A DNA stretch of 64,000 nucleotides from Streptomyces umbrinus (GCF_030817415.1 NZ_JAUSZI010000002.1:124001-188000); one strand, 5' to 3'; counted from the first letter of the stretch, positions 53,402 to 63,608 are shown. Numbers and translations: made by a program. The notes: generated by a model from the letters alone, not told the origin.

Positions 53402-56400
53402 AACCGCATGCCGAATCGTCCCCCACCGACGTGGCCAAGGACATGAGCGACCCAACCGGGATAGCCCTCGAGATTCACCGCCGGGCTCTTCGCACACCAC
53501 ACGCCGAGGCAGTCGTCGACGGCGAAGTCGGCCTCGACTACGCGACGTTGAACGTGGCAGCCGCCGGCGTCGCCCAGGAGCTGGGGCGCCGGGGCGTCAC
53601 CGCGGGGCAGGCCGTGGCGGTGGCGCTGCCGCGGTCGTGGCGGCTGGTCTGCGTGATGCTGGGCATTCTGCGGCTGGGGGCGCAGGTCGTGCCCCTCGAC
53701 AGGCAGAGCCCCGCGGAACGCCGTCACTTCATCCTCCGGGACTCCGCTGCGGTCGCCCTGGTGCACGAGACGATCGAGAGCGTCACCGGGCTCCCGCAGC
53801 ACGTGAAGGTACTCGCCGCGGACGCCCTTCTGCCCGAACCCCCGGACGGCGCTGCCGCCGTGGAGGCACCGTCCGCTCCCGGCGAGGTGTCCTTCCTGTA
53901 CTACACCTCCGGAACGACGGGGCAGCCCAAGGGAGTCGAGGTCCGTGACGCCGGGGTCCGGCGACTGGCTCAACCCGGCTACATCCGCGTCGAGCCCGGT
54001 CTGCGCTATGCCTGCCTGGCCAATCCGGCCTTCGACGCGCTGAGTTTCGAGGTCTGGGTGCCCCTGCTGACCGGTGGCTGCTGCGTGGTTCTGAGCGACG
54101 GGGACGTGCGGACTCCCGAGCGGCTCGCCGCGGCGCTGCGGCACGAGGGGGTGGACACCCTCTTCGTCACCGCCGCGCTGTTCAACGCGGTGGTCACGGC
54201 CGTGCCGGACTGCTTTGCCGCGGCCGGCGAGGTTCTGGTGGGCGGTGAGCAGCTCGACGCCGGGACGATGCGCCGCTGGTATAGCGACAATCCCGACAGC
54301 GGCACCCGTCTGCTCAACGGCTACGGACCGACGGAGGCCAGCACCTTCGCCCTGTGCCATCCGATCCCACGGGACTTCGACGGGGCCGTGGTGCCGATCG
54401 GCCGGCCCTTGCCGCAGACCGGTGCCGTCCTGGTCGTGCCGGGCCAGGAGCGGGTGGCCGCACCCGGTGAGGTCGCCGAACTCCTGCTGAGCGGAGCCGG
54501 GCTCGCCGGCGGATACCGCAACCGCCCCGAGGAGACCGAGCGGCGCTTCGTGCGGCTCACGTGGCTGGACGGCGGCGAGGAACGGTACTACCGCACCGGT
54601 GACCTCGTACGGATGGACGACGAGGGCCTGGTGGAGTACGTCGGACGAACCGACCGCCAGGTCAAGGTCCGTGGCTTCAGGATCGAGCCCGGCGAGGTGG
54701 AACGGCGCGTTCGCGCCCACCCGGCGGTCCAACGGGCTTACGTGTGCACGCACCGCGCGGGCCAGGAGGGGCCCAACGAACTGCTGGCGTTCGTCGTCCT
54801 GCGTCAGGAACTGTCCTACGAGGAGTTCGACAGCCACCTGACGGCCCACCTGCCCGCATACATGCGCCCCCACCAGATTCATCTCGTGGCCGAGCTGCCG
54901 CTCAACGCCAACGGCAAGATCGACCAGGCCGCCCTGTTGCGGAGGGCCGACCGGCCCTGGCGGCCCGCCTCCCCAGGTTCCGAGGGACCGGCCATGACGG
55001 AGACGGAGTGCCGGGTCGTCGAACTGGCCGAGGAGATACTCGGCACCACCGGCCTCGGGCTCGGCGACCGGTGGATCGCCAGCGGCGGTGACTCGTTGAA
55101 GGCGCTCCGGTTCTGCTTCGCCGTACGACAGCGATGGGGCCGCGAGCTGTCCCAGGCGGCCGTCCTGCACGGCGACCTGGCCGCCATCGCCCGGTCGGTC
55201 GTCACGGTCCGCCCCGGCGAGGAGAGCGACTTACCGGCACCGGTGGTCTCCGGTGCCCGCTCGGCGCCCGCCACCAGCGAACAGCAGCGGCTGTGGCTGC
55301 TGCAGCGGCGCACCCCGGGCTCCCGGGCCTACTCCGTCAACCAGGCCTTCCGCGTGGACGGACCCGTCGACACCGCCGGCCTCCGGCGAGCGCTGCGCGG
55401 CCTGGTGACACGCCACGAGGCGCTGCGGACGAGCTTCGGCCTCGGGCCCGACGGCTTGGAGCAGACCGTCGCGGAGCCGTACGACCCCTGGCACGAACCG
55501 AGCGCCCAGCATGCCTGGGACGAGGAAGAAGCACACGACTTTGCCGACACCTTCTTCGCCGAGCCCTTCGACCTCGCCGTCCCCCGCATGCTCCGAGCCT
55601 GCTGGCTGCCGCGTGAGGACGGTGGCACGCTCCTGCTTCACCTGCACCACATCGCCGTGGACGGCTGGTCGTTGAGCATCCTGCTGCACGACCTGTCGGC
55701 CGCCTACGCCGAAAGCGGTCGGCCCGAGGCACCTGCTCCGACCCAGCTGGACTTCGCCGTCTGGCAGGGCGACCGATTCGCGAGCCCTGCCTACCAGGCG
55801 CGGCGCGATGAACTCCTCGCGTTCTACCGGGGTTTGGAGGAGCCGCTAGAGCCGCTGCCCGCCCAGGACGCGGGTCCGGCACCGCGGGCGCACCTGCTGC
55901 GCACGTCGCTCGACGTCGTTCGGCGGGCTCAAGTGGACCAGTTGTGCTCCGAGTTCGGACTGACCCGGTTCCAGGTCCTGCTGAGCGTGTTCTCCTGGTG
56001 CCTGTACGGCGTGACCGGCCTGGTCCGCCCGCGCGTCGCCGCCCCGGTCGCGGGCCGCCCGGTGCGCGAGTTCGAGAACAGCGTGGGCATGATGGCGAAC
56101 ACCGTGCTGCTGCCTCTGACCGTCGCGCCCGGTGAGGACCTGCGCTCGCACCTCGCCCGTACCGGGACCGACGCGGGGCGGGTACTGGGATGCCAGGACG
56201 TGGCGCTCACGGACGTCCTGACCGGCTGGGAGGGCGTCGGCGACAGCACGCCGTTCGACTTTCTGTTCGTCCTGGAGAACACCGACTTCGGTGCGCTGCG
56301 GCTGCCCGGCTGCGCCCAGCGCCCCCTGTGGTGGGCGGCGCCGGAGGCCAAGTGCCCGATGACGGTCTCCGTGGTCGAGCACGCGGACGGCCTCGACGTG

Positions 56401-59400
56401 CTGTGGGAGTACGCCGAGGACCGGTTCACCGGCGAGGACGTCGAGGCGATGGCGGAGCTGCTGCGGCGAGGCGTGGACGCGCTCGCGGCCGGCGGCCGCT
56501 CCACCGCCCGGGAGCTCGTCGTGCCGTACCGGCGTTCCCTTCCGGAGCAGGGGCGCGGACCCGCCCCGGACACCGGCTTCAGCACGATCGCCGAAGGCTT
56601 CGGCCGGCAGGTCGCCCGCACTCCGCACGCCCCCGCCCTCGTCACGGCCGACGGCGTCACCCTGAGCTACGCAGCCCTCGACGCCCGGGCCGCGGCACTC
56701 GCCACGGAACTGGCCGACCGCTACCCGATCCCGGCCGACGGCAGCCCCTGCCGGGCGGCCCTGTACCTGGATCCCTCCGTCGAACACGTGGTGGCACTGC
56801 TGGCACTGGCACGGCTGAACGTCACCGCCGTTCCCCTCGACCCCTCCTACCCGGCCGACGTGCTGCGCCGCGTCCTGGAACAGATCGACCCGCTGTGCGT
56901 CCTGGCCACGCAGGACGGCTCGCCGACGCTGGACACGCTGCTCCCGGACGGTGTGGTGCGCCACCTCGTCGTACCGCCTCTGAAGGGCGGCGGCACGAGC
57001 GCGTCGTACGACGGGCAGACGTACGGTCGGCGCACGGTCGACGCGTCGGCACACGACGGCGCCCGCCCCCTGTACACACTGTTCACCTCCGGCTCCACCG
57101 GCGTCCCCAAGGGCGTGCAGATCCACGACCGCACACTGTGCGACCTGATCAGGTGGCAGTCCGGTCCCGGCGGCCTGACCGCCCCCGCGGCCACCCAGCA
57201 GTTCTCGATGCTGGCGTTCGACGTGTCCTTCCAGGAGATCTTCGGGACGCTGTGCACGGGTGGCAGCCTCCAGCTCATTCGTCCCGAGTGGCGTCAGGAC
57301 GTGCCCGCGCTCCTGGACCGGCTGGACTCCGCGGGTGCCGAGCGGATCTTCATGCCCTATGTGGCCCTGCACCTGCTCGCCGAGTACGGCGTCCGCCTGA
57401 ACAGGTATCCCTCCCGGCTGCGCGAAGTGGTCACCGCAGGCGAGCAGTTGGTGTGCACGGACAGCATCCGGCGCTGGTTCTCCGGACTCCCCGGCGCGCG
57501 CCTGTTCAACCACTACGGGCCGACCGAGACCCACGTGGTGAGCGCCCTGTGTCTGGAGGGAGATCCCGGGCAGTGGCCCGAGCGGCCCGCCATCGGACGC
57601 CCGGTGGCCGGCGCCGATCTGCGGGTGGTGGACGCCCAGGGCGACCCGGTCCCGAACGGGTGCGCCGGCGAGCTGCTGATCGGCGGCACCATGACCACCC
57701 GCTGCTACCTCGACGAACCCGCACCGGACGACACCCGCTTCGTCGAACTCCCCGGCGCGGGCCTGTTCTACCGCAGCGGTGACCGGGCGTTCTTCGACCG
57801 TGGGGGCCTGCTGCACTACGCGGGCCGCGACGACCAGCAGATCAAACTGAGCGGGCACCGGCTCGAACTCGGCTCCGTCGAGGCGGCCCTGCTGCGCCAT
57901 CCGGCGGTGGTCAACGCCGTCGTCACCCGTGACGGAGACCGGCTGACGGCCGGCCTGGAGATCCGTGGCGAAACGCCGTCCGCCGACGAGCTGACCGCGC
58001 ACCTGTCCGCCCTGCTGCCCTCCTACGTACGTGTGGACCGCTTCCGCAGGCTGGAGAGACTGCCCCGCACACCCAGCGGCAAGCTGGACCGGCAGTCGGT
58101 CGCCCGGGCACCGGGAGAAGAGATACGTCGTTCCGCGGTCACCCGCACGGGCCTGTCGGCCGAGGAGGAGCGCCTCACCGCTGCCTTCGAGGAGGTCACC
58201 GGGTCGGTGATCGCACCGGACCAGACCTTCTTCGAGGCGGGTGCCTCCAGCCTCGCCCTGATGCGCTTCCACCTGCGCTGCACCACGGCACTCGGTCTGC
58301 GCTTCAGCGTCGCGGATCTGTTCGAGCACGTCACCGTCCGCTCCCTGGCCCGCCACCTCACCACGCCGCGGCCGCTCACCCCATCGGCCGCGGAGCACGA
58401 CGAGAGCCCCGAACCCGGCGAGCCGATCGCGGTCGTCGGCATGGCGGTACGGGTGCCGGGCGCCGCGGACCTGGCCGCCTTCTGGGAGCTGGTGGTTTCC
58501 GGCGGCACCGGAATCCGCCGTGTCGACGCGCCGGAAGGGGTCGTCGGCGCGCACAGCACACTCGACGGCATGCTCGGCTTCGACCCGGGCCACTTCGGCA
58601 TCAGCCCCCAAGAGGCACGTCTGATGGACCCCCAGCAGCGTCACCTGCTGATGGCCGGCGTGCAGGCCCTGGCGCACGCCGGAGTGGCGGACACCTCGGC
58701 GACCCGGGTGGGCCTGGTGGCCGGTGCCGGGGAGAACACCTACTTCCAGTCCCTGGTGCGCGAGGCGGACCCCGAACGGCTGCCTGACGGCTTCCAGCTC
58801 GCCCTCCACCATGAGAAGGATTTCCTGGCCACCAAGGTGGCGTACCACCTCGGGCTGACCGGCCCCGTCTTCAGCGCTCAGACAGCCTGCTCCAGCTCTC
58901 TGGTCGCCGTGCACCTCGCCGCCGGTCTGCTCCGGCAGGGCGAAGCCGACGTGATGCTCGCCGGAGGAGTACTCATCGACCCCGGGCTGACCGGCGGCTA
59001 CCGTTACCGCCCGCAGCACATCTTCTCCGCGGACGGCGACTGCCGGCCCTTCAGCGACGACGCCACCGGCACGGTCGGCGCGAGCGGCGTCGGAGTCGTG
59101 GTCCTCAAGACGCTGCGGCGGGCACGGCGCGACGGCGACACCGTCTACGCACTCATCACAGGCTCCGCCATCAACAACGACGGTGCGGCGAAGATGAGTT
59201 ACACCGCGCCGTCCCTCGCCGGGCAGCGGGAGGTGATCCGCACCGCCCTGTCCCGCGCCGGACGGGCGGGCGCCGACCTCGGCTATGTGGAGGCACACGG
59301 CACCGGCACCCGGCTGGGCGACCCGATCGAAGTGGGCGCGCTTCGGCAGGCGTTCGACGTGAGTGAGTCCGGCCGCTGCGCTCTGAGCTCCGTCAAGAGC

Positions 59401-62400
59401 CAGCTCGGCCACATGGGAGCGGCCGCCGGTGTGGTGGGCCTCGTACGCGCGGTCCTCGCCGTGCACCACGGGACACTCCCGCCCAACCTCAACTTCCGTG
59501 CCTTCAACCCCGAGATCGGCCCCGATCCCGCTCCCTTCTATGTTCCGGCCGAGGCCACGCCCTGGCCCGAGGGACGCGAACGGGTGGCCGCGGTCAGCAG
59601 CTTCGGCATCGGCGGTACCAACGCCCACGTCATCGTGGAGCAGGACACCGCGCCCGGACCTGTGGCGACCCACGAGGTACCCGAGTGCCTGGTGCTGTCG
59701 GCCTCGAACACGGACGCCCTCGCCGCCGAGGCCGAGCGGATCGCCGACTACCTCCAACTCCACCCGGAGCGTTACGGGTTCGTGCTGCGTCATCTCCAGG
59801 CCGGGCGCGTCGCTCGCCGCCTGCGGACCGCTGCCCCCGCGACGGACGTCGCCGCGGCCGAGCGCTGGCTGCGCGCGGTGGCCGCGGGAGCGGTGCCGCC
59901 CGGTACCGCGGACCCGGACGCCACAACGGTCTCCGCGGCCGGTCGCACGGCCCACGACCTCGCCGAGGACTGGGCCGCCGGACGCCCGGTCGACTGGGGG
60001 GCGGGCTCCGCTCCGGCGCCCTGGGACTTCCCTCCCCCGTCCTTCTCCCTCACGGAACACGACTTCGACCGGCTGCCCGAGAAGCCTCGCGAGGTCCCGG
60101 CCGCCACACCCCGGCGGCTTCCCCGGGAGAACTGGCTGCACCAGCCGCACTGGGTCCGGCTGCGCCGTGCCGCCGTCGCGGACACCAGCGTGCCGGCCGG
60201 CCGCGCGTCCACCGTGGTCGTCGTAGCCTCCGAGAACACTCCGCGGACAGCGCTCACGCCCTTCGACGCGGTGGCGTCGCGAGTGATACGGGTGCACCCG
60301 GCCGGCGCCTTCGCCCGCAGAGGACCGAACGCCTACGACGCGGACCCCGCCGACCCGGCGTCTCTGCGCCGGCTGCTCGACGCGCTGTCCGAGGACGGTG
60401 TCCCAGCCTCTGCCGACACGGAGTGGGTGCACACCCTGCCCCTCGACGTGACGGGGCCGGTCGGTCCCGGCACCCTGGAACACGCCCGTCACACCTGTCT
60501 GGACAGCACTGCGGCCCTGGCCCAGGCACTGACCGGGCGAAACGGCTCCCCCCGTGTGTGGTGGCTGTCGTACGGCGCCCGGCCCGTGACAGGCACGGTG
60601 GACAGACCTGAGCTGGCGCTCCTCGCCGGGCCGGTCGAGGTCGCCCATCAGGAGTCCGCCCTGAACGGACACTGGCTCGACCTCCCCGACGGCGACCTCA
60701 CCCGCTGGGCCGGACACGTGGCCTCGGTCATCGCCGGAACACGTGAAACCGGTCATCCCGACGGACCGGATCTACCGCGCCAGCTCGCGCTGCGGCAGGG
60801 TTACTGGTGGCGGCCGGGCACCATACCCGTACCGGAACCGGAGGGGACACAGTCCCTCGTACCGGCCGGAGCGGACACCGTCCACCTGGTGCTCGGCGGC
60901 ACGGGCGGCATAGGCCGCGCCATCGCCGCCTGGCTGCTCGAACACACCCGCGGTCGCGTCCTGCTGCTGTCGAGAAACCCGCGGCTGCCGGAGGAGTTGA
61001 ACGGATGGGCCCACCGCATCGGCCTCGTCCCGGCGGATCTCGCGACCATGCCCGTCCACGATGTGGCGGCGGCCGTCGCCGACCACACGTCACGGCTGGA
61101 CGGCGTCATCCACGCGGCCGGTCTCGGACACGGCGGGCTGCTCGTACGACGTGACGCCACCGCGATGCGTGACGCCGCCGCGGTCCGCGAGAGGGGCGCA
61201 CTCCTCGTCGAGCACCTGATCGGAGCCCTCCGCCCGGAGATCGCGGTCTACTGCTCCTCGATGTCCGCCTTGCTCGGCGGTGTCGGCCACAGCGACTACG
61301 CGGCCGGCGCGGGCCTCCTCGACGGCTTCGCCCACCACCGGGCCACCGAGACCGAGACGACCGTCCGGATCGGCATCGACTGGGACATCTGGAGCGAGAC
61401 CGGAATGGCGACCCGGGTCCTGAACCCGGACAGCCGCCATCAGGCCCACCTCGCGGTAGGCCTGACCGTCGAGGAGGGCAAAGCGGTCTTCGCGCATGCC
61501 CTGGCCCTGCAACTGCCTCAACTCCTCGTGTCCACAACCGACATCGATGTCTCCCGGGCCTTCTACGCTCCGACCGGGATCGTGGCCCCGTCCTCGCGTT
61601 CCGGACCGGCGCACCCGACGGACGGAGAGGAGGAAGCCCTCGTCATAGGCTCCGACGCCAGCGGTTCCGGAGAGCGGGCGGTGACCATGGCCCGGGTGAT
61701 CCAGGATCTGCTGGGCCTGGAGGAACTGGACCCCGAGGACTCCCTCTACGACCTGGGCGCCGACTCGCTGACCCTGATCAGCCTGATCGCCCGGATCGAG
61801 GACGACTACGGCATCGAGTTCGACCTGGCCTCCTTCAGCCACCGCGTCAGCCTCACGGAGATCCTGAAACACATCGAGGCGGCCCTCACCTCCGCCGAGC
61901 CCACCACCGAGGCGGCCGGGGGCACCTCCCGGGTCGTCCTCGACATCTGGCAGAAGGGAACCGGTTCGGCCGTCCTGTGCCTGGTGCACCCCGTGGGCGG
62001 AGACATCCAGGCCTACCGCTCCCTGGTGGCAGCGCTCGGCCCCGCGCCGACGGTGTGCCTCATCGCCGACCCGGCACTCCGCGACACCGGGATGCCCGCG
62101 TGGTCACTGACCGAGCGGGCCCATCACTACGACGCGGAGCTACGTGAGCGCTTCGGCGGACCGGACCACCGGCTTCACCTGGCCGGATGGTCCTACGGCG
62201 CCCGTGTGGCGATGGAGATGGCGGGCCTCGCCGAGTCGGCCGGCCGGCCACTGGAGGCGCTCTACCTTCTGGATCCGCCACCGCCCGAGGCGCAGGCACT
62301 GGTCGCCGCCTACGACGAGGCTCACCTGGAAAGGGTGTTCGCCGCCGAACTCGGCGTCGGCGCCTCCTCGTTGTCGGCCGAGCACGCACAGGCGTACGCC

Positions 62401-62709
62401 GAGAGGCTGGCCGGCTGCTGCCGCGCGAACCTGCGCAGCCTCGGGGAACATCACGTACGGCCACTCGTCGCCGTCCCCACCTATCTGTGGCTGGCCGAAC
62501 ACCCCACGGCGGGCATGCCCGCCCCCGCAGACCCTCAGGAGCCGGACCGGCAGTGGAACAGCTGCCTGCCTCCGTCCGCCGTACGCAGGTATCTGCCCAC
62601 GGACCACTACGGCATCGTCGCGGCACCCCACGTGGACACGGTGGCCGAGACCATCAGGGCGACGCTGGCGTCCCCGGGTACCGGTGCCCGCGGAACCGCT
62701 GACCTGTAA
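53398..62709 (+). CDS. hybrid NRPS-PKS, A-T-C-A(Pro)-T-KS-KR-ACP-TE
   Basis: The 3,103-residue enzyme starts with an A domain (YYTSGTTGQPKG at 168; no C before it), then a carrier domain (GGDS, Ser566), a C domain (HHIAVDG, His750/751), and a second A domain (FTSGSTGVPKG at 1229). Next come a carrier domain (AGASS, Ser1618), KS (Cys1831 in TACSSS, His1967, His2005), KR (GGTGGIG near 2498; Ser2621, Tyr2634), ACP (GADS, Ser2790) and TE (GWSYG, Ser2932; His3070). The code of A2 read by hand is D-V-Q-F-V-A-H-V-V-K, a proline code; A1 reads D-A-F-F-L-G-G-T-F-K, near valine/isoleucine. No AT domain lies between KS and KR, so malonyl must come in trans. The ATG overlaps the previous stop (ATGA). It would make a dipeptidyl-Pro unit extended by a reduced C2 unit. 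Confidence 0.92.
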   Translation: MKPHAESSPTDVAKDMSDPTGIALEIHRRALRTPHAEAVVDGEVGLDYATLNVAAAGVAQELGRRGVTAGQAVAVALPRSWRLVCVMLGILRLGAQVVPLDRQSPAERRHFILRDSAAVALVHETIESVTGLPQHVKVLAADALLPEPPDGAAAVEAPSAPGEVSFLYYTSGTTGQPKGVEVRDAGVRRLAQPGYIRVEPGLRYACLANPAFDALSFEVWVPLLTGGCCVVLSDGDVRTPERLAAALRHEGVDTLFVTAALFNAVVTAVPDCFAAAGEVLVGGEQLDAGTMRRWYSDNPDSGTRLLNGYGPTEASTFALCHPIPRDFDGAVVPIGRPLPQTGAVLVVPGQERVAAPGEVAELLLSGAGLAGGYRNRPEETERRFVRLTWLDGGEERYYRTGDLVRMDDEGLVEYVGRTDRQVKVRGFRIEPGEVERRVRAHPAVQRAYVCTHRAGQEGPNELLAFVVLRQELSYEEFDSHLTAHLPAYMRPHQIHLVAELPLNANGKIDQAALLRRADRPWRPASPGSEGPAMTETECRVVELAEEILGTTGLGLGDRWIASGGDSLKALRFCFAVRQRWGRELSQAAVLHGDLAAIARSVVTVRPGEESDLPAPVVSGARSAPATSEQQRLWLLQRRTPGSRAYSVNQAFRVDGPVDTAGLRRALRGLVTRHEALRTSFGLGPDGLEQTVAEPYDPWHEPSAQHAWDEEEAHDFADTFFAEPFDLAVPRMLRACWLPREDGGTLLLHLHHIAVDGWSLSILLHDLSAAYAESGRPEAPAPTQLDFAVWQGDRFASPAYQARRDELLAFYRGLEEPLEPLPAQDAGPAPRAHLLRTSLDVVRRAQVDQLCSEFGLTRFQVLLSVFSWCLYGVTGLVRPRVAAPVAGRPVREFENSVGMMANTVLLPLTVAPGEDLRSHLARTGTDAGRVLGCQDVALTDVLTGWEGVGDSTPFDFLFVLENTDFGALRLPGCAQRPLWWAAPEAKCPMTVSVVEHADGLDVLWEYAEDRFTGEDVEAMAELLRRGVDALAAGGRSTARELVVPYRRSLPEQGRGPAPDTGFSTIAEGFGRQVARTPHAPALVTADGVTLSYAALDARAAALATELADRYPIPADGSPCRAALYLDPSVEHVVALLALARLNVTAVPLDPSYPADVLRRVLEQIDPLCVLATQDGSPTLDTLLPDGVVRHLVVPPLKGGGTSASYDGQTYGRRTVDASAHDGARPLYTLFTSGSTGVPKGVQIHDRTLCDLIRWQSGPGGLTAPAATQQFSMLAFDVSFQEIFGTLCTGGSLQLIRPEWRQDVPALLDRLDSAGAERIFMPYVALHLLAEYGVRLNRYPSRLREVVTAGEQLVCTDSIRRWFSGLPGARLFNHYGPTETHVVSALCLEGDPGQWPERPAIGRPVAGADLRVVDAQGDPVPNGCAGELLIGGTMTTRCYLDEPAPDDTRFVELPGAGLFYRSGDRAFFDRGGLLHYAGRDDQQIKLSGHRLELGSVEAALLRHPAVVNAVVTRDGDRLTAGLEIRGETPSADELTAHLSALLPSYVRVDRFRRLERLPRTPSGKLDRQSVARAPGEEIRRSAVTRTGLSAEEERLTAAFEEVTGSVIAPDQTFFEAGASSLALMRFHLRCTTALGLRFSVADLFEHVTVRSLARHLTTPRPLTPSAAEHDESPEPGEPIAVVGMAVRVPGAADLAAFWELVVSGGTGIRRVDAPEGVVGAHSTLDGMLGFDPGHFGISPQEARLMDPQQRHLLMAGVQALAHAGVADTSATRVGLVAGAGENTYFQSLVREADPERLPDGFQLALHHEKDFLATKVAYHLGLTGPVFSAQTACSSSLVAVHLAAGLLRQGEADVMLAGGVLIDPGLTGGYRYRPQHIFSADGDCRPFSDDATGTVGASGVGVVVLKTLRRARRDGDTVYALITGSAINNDGAAKMSYTAPSLAGQREVIRTALSRAGRAGADLGYVEAHGTGTRLGDPIEVGALRQAFDVSESGRCALSSVKSQLGHMGAAAGVVGLVRAVLAVHHGTLPPNLNFRAFNPEIGPDPAPFYVPAEATPWPEGRERVAAVSSFGIGGTNAHVIVEQDTAPGPVATHEVPECLVLSASNTDALAAEAERIADYLQLHPERYGFVLRHLQAGRVARRLRTAAPATDVAAAERWLRAVAAGAVPPGTADPDATTVSAAGRTAHDLAEDWAAGRPVDWGAGSAPAPWDFPPPSFSLTEHDFDRLPEKPREVPAATPRRLPRENWLHQPHWVRLRRAAVADTSVPAGRASTVVVVASENTPRTALTPFDAVASRVIRVHPAGAFARRGPNAYDADPADPASLRRLLDALSEDGVPASADTEWVHTLPLDVTGPVGPGTLEHARHTCLDSTAALAQALTGRNGSPRVWWLSYGARPVTGTVDRPELALLAGPVEVAHQESALNGHWLDLPDGDLTRWAGHVASVIAGTRETGHPDGPDLPRQLALRQGYWWRPGTIPVPEPEGTQSLVPAGADTVHLVLGGTGGIGRAIAAWLLEHTRGRVLLLSRNPRLPEELNGWAHRIGLVPADLATMPVHDVAAAVADHTSRLDGVIHAAGLGHGGLLVRRDATAMRDAAAVRERGALLVEHLIGALRPEIAVYCSSMSALLGGVGHSDYAAGAGLLDGFAHHRATETETTVRIGIDWDIWSETGMATRVLNPDSRHQAHLAVGLTVEEGKAVFAHALALQLPQLLVSTTDIDVSRAFYAPTGIVAPSSRSGPAHPTDGEEEALVIGSDASGSGERAVTMARVIQDLLGLEELDPEDSLYDLGADSLTLISLIARIEDDYGIEFDLASFSHRVSLTEILKHIEAALTSAEPTTEAAGGTSRVVLDIWQKGTGSAVLCLVHPVGGDIQAYRSLVAALGPAPTVCLIADPALRDTGMPAWSLTERAHHYDAELRERFGGPDHRLHLAGWSYGARVAMEMAGLAESAGRPLEALYLLDPPPPEAQALVAAYDEAHLERVFAAELGVGASSLSAEHAQAYAERLAGCCRANLRSLGEHHVRPLVAVPTYLWLAEHPTAGMPAPADPQEPDRQWNSCLPPSAVRRYLPTDHYGIVAAPHVDTVAETIRATLASPGTGARGTADL

Positions 62710-62735
62710 ACCCCACCCCGCCCCTGGAGGTTGAC

Positions 62736-63608
62736 ATGGAGTCATACGAACTCGAAGCGCTGGAAGCAGTGACCACTCGTCCCGCGTACCCCTACCGCAC
62801 GCTCACCGTCGAGCGGATCACTCCCGTTCTGGGAGCGGAAGTCTCAGGCGTCGACCTGTCACAGGAGATCCCGGCAGAGCAACTGGAAGAGATCCGGGCC
62901 GCCTTCCGCGACCACCACGTCCTCGTCTTCCGCGATCAGACGATCACCGCCGAGCATCACAGGCGCTTCGCCGCCGCCTTCGGCGAACTGCGCCCCGTCA
63001 ACCCGCCGCCGCCCGAGGGCGATCCCTACATCCTGGAGATCCGCACGACGTCGGCCGCGGCGAACGTGGCGGGCAACGGCTGGCACGCGGACGGCACCGC
63101 CGACGCCGAACCGTCCCTGGGGTCGATGCTCTACATCACCGAGACCCCCGAGCCGGGATGCGGCGGGGACACCCTCTTCGCCAACATGCACCTCGCCTAC
63201 GACATGCTCTCACCGGCGATGCGCACCCATCTGGACCCGCTGACCGCGATACACGACGGCGCGCAGGCCCTGGCGGGATACGCGCTGCCCGCGGACTACG
63301 TCATCCCCAAGAGCGAACACCCCCTCGTCGCCCGGCACCCCGAGACCGACCGCAAACTGCTGTACGTCAACAAGGCCTACACCAGCCGCATCCCGCAGCT
63401 TTCCCCCGACGAGAGCCGGGCCCTGCTCGACGTGCTCTTCGACATCATCGCCCGCAGGCCGGTCCTGCACTGCCGCGTCCGCTGGACCCCGGGCACGCTC
63501 GTCTTCTGGGACAACCGATGCGTCCAGCACCACGCGACGTACGACTACTACCCCTACGCCCGCTACGGCCAGCGCATCGCCATCAACGGCGGCCCCGTCA
63601 AGGGCTGA
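62736..63608 (+). CDS. TauD/TfdA-family Fe(II)/2-oxoglutarate dioxygenase
   Basis: The 290-residue protein carries the TauD-type iron site: His117 and Asp119 in GWHADGT, a distal His265 (NRCVQHHATYDY), and an arginine for 2-oxoglutarate near 276-280. The length matches the family (about 280-300). It starts at ATG 62736, 26 bases after the hybrid NRPS-PKS stop, behind a GGAGG site, so it is in the same operon. Detoxin- and rimosamide-type clusters encode a TauD-like enzyme thought to oxidise the proline-derived unit. That would be its likely role here, acting on free proline, the carrier-bound intermediate or the released product. Confidence 0.9.
   Translation: MESYELEALEAVTTRPAYPYRTLTVERITPVLGAEVSGVDLSQEIPAEQLEEIRAAFRDHHVLVFRDQTITAEHHRRFAAAFGELRPVNPPPPEGDPYILEIRTTSAAANVAGNGWHADGTADAEPSLGSMLYITETPEPGCGGDTLFANMHLAYDMLSPAMRTHLDPLTAIHDGAQALAGYALPADYVIPKSEHPLVARHPETDRKLLYVNKAYTSRIPQLSPDESRALLDVLFDIIARRPVLHCRVRWTPGTLVFWDNRCVQHHATYDYYPYARYGQRIAINGGPVKG

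Noticed and set aside
55846..60756. Very long open frame on the minus strand antisense to the hybrid synthetase
   Set aside because: It has no family motif, lies wholly opposite well-supported NRPS/PKS domains, and is expected from high-GC codon bias.
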